Below are positions 5,494 to 6,943 of a stretch of DNA of 6,943 bases, in pieces (positions within the stretch are counted from its first letter, which is position 1; each line of letters opens with the position of its first letter). Source of the stretch: Lachnospiraceae bacterium (GTDB lineage Bacteria > Bacillota > Clostridia > Lachnospirales > Lachnospiraceae); contig JAILJL010000005.1 in assembly GCA_024694785.1 (NCBI GenBank), positions 1 to 6,943 of the forward strand, in the 5' to 3' direction. Position numbers and translations under genes: made by a program. Under the pieces are notes generated by a model, which was not told where the DNA came from, did no database searches, and saw only the letters and a list, made by a program, of their open reading frames with translations.

Positions 5494-5568
5494 TCGGGGT
5501 GACAGGATTCGAACCTGCGACCTCCTGGTCCCAAACCAGGCGCTCTAGCCAAACTGAGCCACACCCCG
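5494..5568 (-). tRNA. tRNA-Pro (anticodon TGG)
   Basis: Acceptor CGGGGTG pairs with CACCCCG. The anticodon stem CCTGG/CCAGG encloses TTTGGGA, giving anticodon TGG, which reads CCN. The T arm is GCAGG-TTCGAAT-CCTGT. The discriminator is A and no CCA is encoded. It is the first tRNA of the operon, about 34 nt from the predicted transcript start. GACTT-GGGG-AAGTC straddles its 3' end. Confidence 0.97.
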
Positions 5569-5608
5569 TCAACGCCTGATATCAATCTCTAACCATGACG
5601 CAAGTTAT

Positions 5609-5637
5609 ATTATATGATAGGGCGGTTACTTTGTCAA
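5609..5637 (-). promoter_or_regulatory. Perfect-consensus promoter of the tRNA operon
   Basis: On the minus strand TTGACA (5637-5632) and TATAAT (5614-5609) are exactly 17 bp apart, a full sigma-A consensus, as expected for a strong stable-RNA promoter. Predicted transcription begins near 5602, about 34 nt before tRNA-Pro. Confidence 0.92.
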
Positions 5638-5677
5638 CTAAATTTTTTGTTTTTTTCAAACAATTTTCTATCAGACT

Positions 5678-6286
5678 TTATATAACTTCTTTTACGAGTA
5701 CATCTTTCATTGCCCGCAATGCTTTTCCCCTGTGGCTCATGGAATTCTTCTCTTCCGGGGTTATTTCCGCAGATGTCTTGCCAGCTTCAGGCACATAGAA
5801 TATCGGGTCATAACCGAATCCGTTCTCACCGGCGATTCTTTCACTTATTAATCCTTCAAAAGTTCCCTCCGTCGTATACTCTTTTGTGTTGCCCGATACA
5901 TCCGTAACTGCTGCAGCAACCGCACATACGAATCTTGCGCTTCTTTTTGCACCCTCGACACCATTCATTCTTTCGAGGATTGCCTTATTCTTAATATCGT
6001 AAGAAGTATCCTCACCCATGTATCTGGCAGAGTAGATACCCGGTTCTCCGCCAAGAGCATCGATCACAAGTCCGGAATCATCCGCCATTACAAGTTCACC
6101 TACCGCAAGCTTTGAGATAGTCGTTGCCTTGATAAGCGCATTCTCCTTGAAGGACTTACCGTCTTCCACTATATCCGCCTTGATTCCCGCCTGTTTCATC
6201 GATACTATCTCAAGTCCGAGATCGCCCATAATCTCGCGTATCTCTCTCAATTTACCTTCATTACCTGTCGCAAATATTATTCTCAT
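5678..6286 (-). CDS. rdgB: XTP/dITP pyrophosphatase (RdgB/HAM1 family)
   Basis: Housecleaning nucleotidase that hydrolyses dITP, XTP and ITP to the monophosphate plus pyrophosphate, keeping deaminated purines out of DNA and RNA; cytoplasmic. The 202-aa length is typical. Family motifs in order are ATGNEGKL (6-13), SFKENALIKA (45-54), MADDSGL (67-73, with the catalytic aspartate), GGEPGIYSARY (79-89), GFGYDPIF (156-163) and SHRGKAL (184-190). The ATG at 6286 is chosen over an in-frame TTG at 6289 because it forms a TGATG overlap with the upstream amidase stop, implying translational coupling; GAGGGA lies nearby. No convincing terminator is visible after its stop, so some transcription may run on into the tRNA operon. 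Confidence 0.95.
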   Translation of the reverse strand: MRIIFATGNEGKLREIREIMGDLGLEIVSMKQAGIKADIVEDGKSFKENALIKATTISKLAVGELVMADDSGLVIDALGGEPGIYSARYMGEDTSYDIKNKAILERMNGVEGAKRSARFVCAVAAAVTDVSGNTKEYTTEGTFEGLISERIAGENGFGYDPIFYVPEAGKTSAEITPEEKNSMSHRGKALRAMKDVLVKEVI

Positions 6287-6943
6287 CAAAATCCCTCGTC
6301 CAGTGCTTTTTTAATAGTTTCATATATAGTTACAGCAATTGCATTCTGATATTCTTCCGACGTCAGATTCTCAAGCTCTTTCTTATTGGACATGAACCCG
6401 AGCTCGGTAAGCGCAACCGGTACCTTGGCCTCCCTTATAATGAGGATAGAGCTTCCCTTAACCACACCCAGGTCTCTTGTACCAAGCGCCCCCACCAGAG
6501 CATCATTTATAATTTTTGCAAATGCCTTGCTCTTATTATCGGTCTCTCCGGCAAGTTCATTATACATTGTCATCGTTCCGCTAGTGGAATTATACGCTCT
6601 TCCGAAAGAATTAAGGTGAACGGACAGGAAGATATCGGCCTCAAGTTCATTTGCCAGTCCGGCTCTTTTCTCAAGCGGAATATCTTCATCAATAAGTCTC
6701 GTATAATATACTTTAATTGTCGGATCCTCGTCTAAAAGCGCTTTTAGCTTAAGCACAATCTCAAGATTGACATCCTTCTCCCTGATACCGTTAACAACCA
6801 TTCCCGGCATATTGCCGCCATGTCCGGCATCAAGTACAACAATCCTTTCATATATATCCTTCGGTATGTTAAGTGTAAGGAACATATAATTATCCCGGTA
6901 TTCGAATGTAGGCTCTATTACGGCCTCTGTAATAAATTCCACA
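6286..6943 (-). CDS. N-acetylmuramoyl-L-alanine amidase (Amidase_3), 5' end cut by window edge
   Basis: Zinc-dependent cell-wall hydrolase that cuts the bond between N-acetylmuramic acid and L-alanine of the stem peptide. The frame is open to the window edge, so the true start and any signal peptide or wall-binding domain are missing. A GTG at 6942 is probably internal. Counting from that codon, the domain carries VVLDAGHGG (zinc ligand H41), GIREKDVNL (zinc ligand E55), FLSVHLNSF (zinc ligand H109) and VALTELGFMSN (catalytic E180), the complete LytC/CwlD-type site. The roughly 30 residues before VVLDAGHGG look like the end of another domain or a linker. It overlaps the rdgB start by one base (TGATG), giving an amidase-rdgB operon. 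Such enzymes are exported, so its partner is probably positional rather than functional. Confidence 0.92.
   Translation of the reverse strand, partial: VEFITEAVIEPTFEYRDNYMFLTLNIPKDIYERIVVLDAGHGGNMPGMVVNGIREKDVNLEIVLKLKALLDEDPTIKVYYTRLIDEDIPLEKRAGLANELEADIFLSVHLNSFGRAYNSTSGTMTMYNELAGETDNKSKAFAKIINDALVGALGTRDLGVVKGSSILIIREAKVPVALTELGFMSNKKELENLTSEEYQNAIAVTIYETIKKALDEGF

Noticed and set aside
5638..5677. Possible terminator after rdgB (TTGTTT/AAACAA arms)
   Set aside because: The stem is only 6 weak A-T-rich pairs and no T-tract follows on the transcribed strand.

Overview
The window reads as a piece of a low-to-moderate GC Firmicute chromosome, most likely a Lachnospiraceae member (Butyrivibrio/Pseudobutyrivibrio-like). 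This rests on a phosphate butyryltransferase, Gram-positive AAAGGAG-type ribosome binding sites, sigma-A type promoters and tRNA genes without encoded CCA. The genus is inference. Every supported gene is on the minus strand, so transcription runs from high to low coordinates.

In transcription order, 6943-5678 carries the 3' part of an N-acetylmuramoyl-L-alanine amidase gene translationally coupled (TGATG) to an RdgB/HAM1-type XTP/dITP pyrophosphatase. Next is a tRNA operon (5637-4865) with a perfect-consensus promoter, the order Pro(TGG)-Gly(TCC)-Arg(TCT)-His(GTG)-Gln(TTG)-Lys(TTT), and a strong terminator. A protein operon follows, with its promoter at about 4864-4836: a YkgJ-type cysteine-cluster protein, a phosphate butyryltransferase ending in a terminator hairpin, and just beyond that hairpin a membrane-anchored SurA-N-like protein without a parvulin domain. 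tRNA-Leu(TAG) sits 42 bp after that gene and has its own terminator. A hemolysin III/PAQR-family membrane protein (228 aa) follows as a stand-alone unit with its own promoter and terminator. Last comes the first 468 codons of a family 2 glycoside hydrolase (beta-galactosidase-like), cut by the window edge, with a palindrome over its -10 box.

The genes are mostly independent housekeeping units: nucleotide-pool sanitation and cell-wall hydrolysis, translation (seven tRNAs), acyl-phosphate metabolism and sugar hydrolysis. No gene-free stretch exceeds 300 bases; the longest without a gene is the 109 bp between tRNA-Pro and rdgB, which holds the tRNA promoter.

I do not see a novel multi-gene system. 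The points most worth checking are a 20-bp near-identical leader in front of two tRNA genes 2.8 kb apart, long spacers on both sides of tRNA-His, the terminator inside the ptb/SurA-like transcription unit, the parvulin-less SurA-like protein, a ptb gene without an adjacent butyrate kinase gene, and operator-like palindromes on the PAQR and GH2 promoters.
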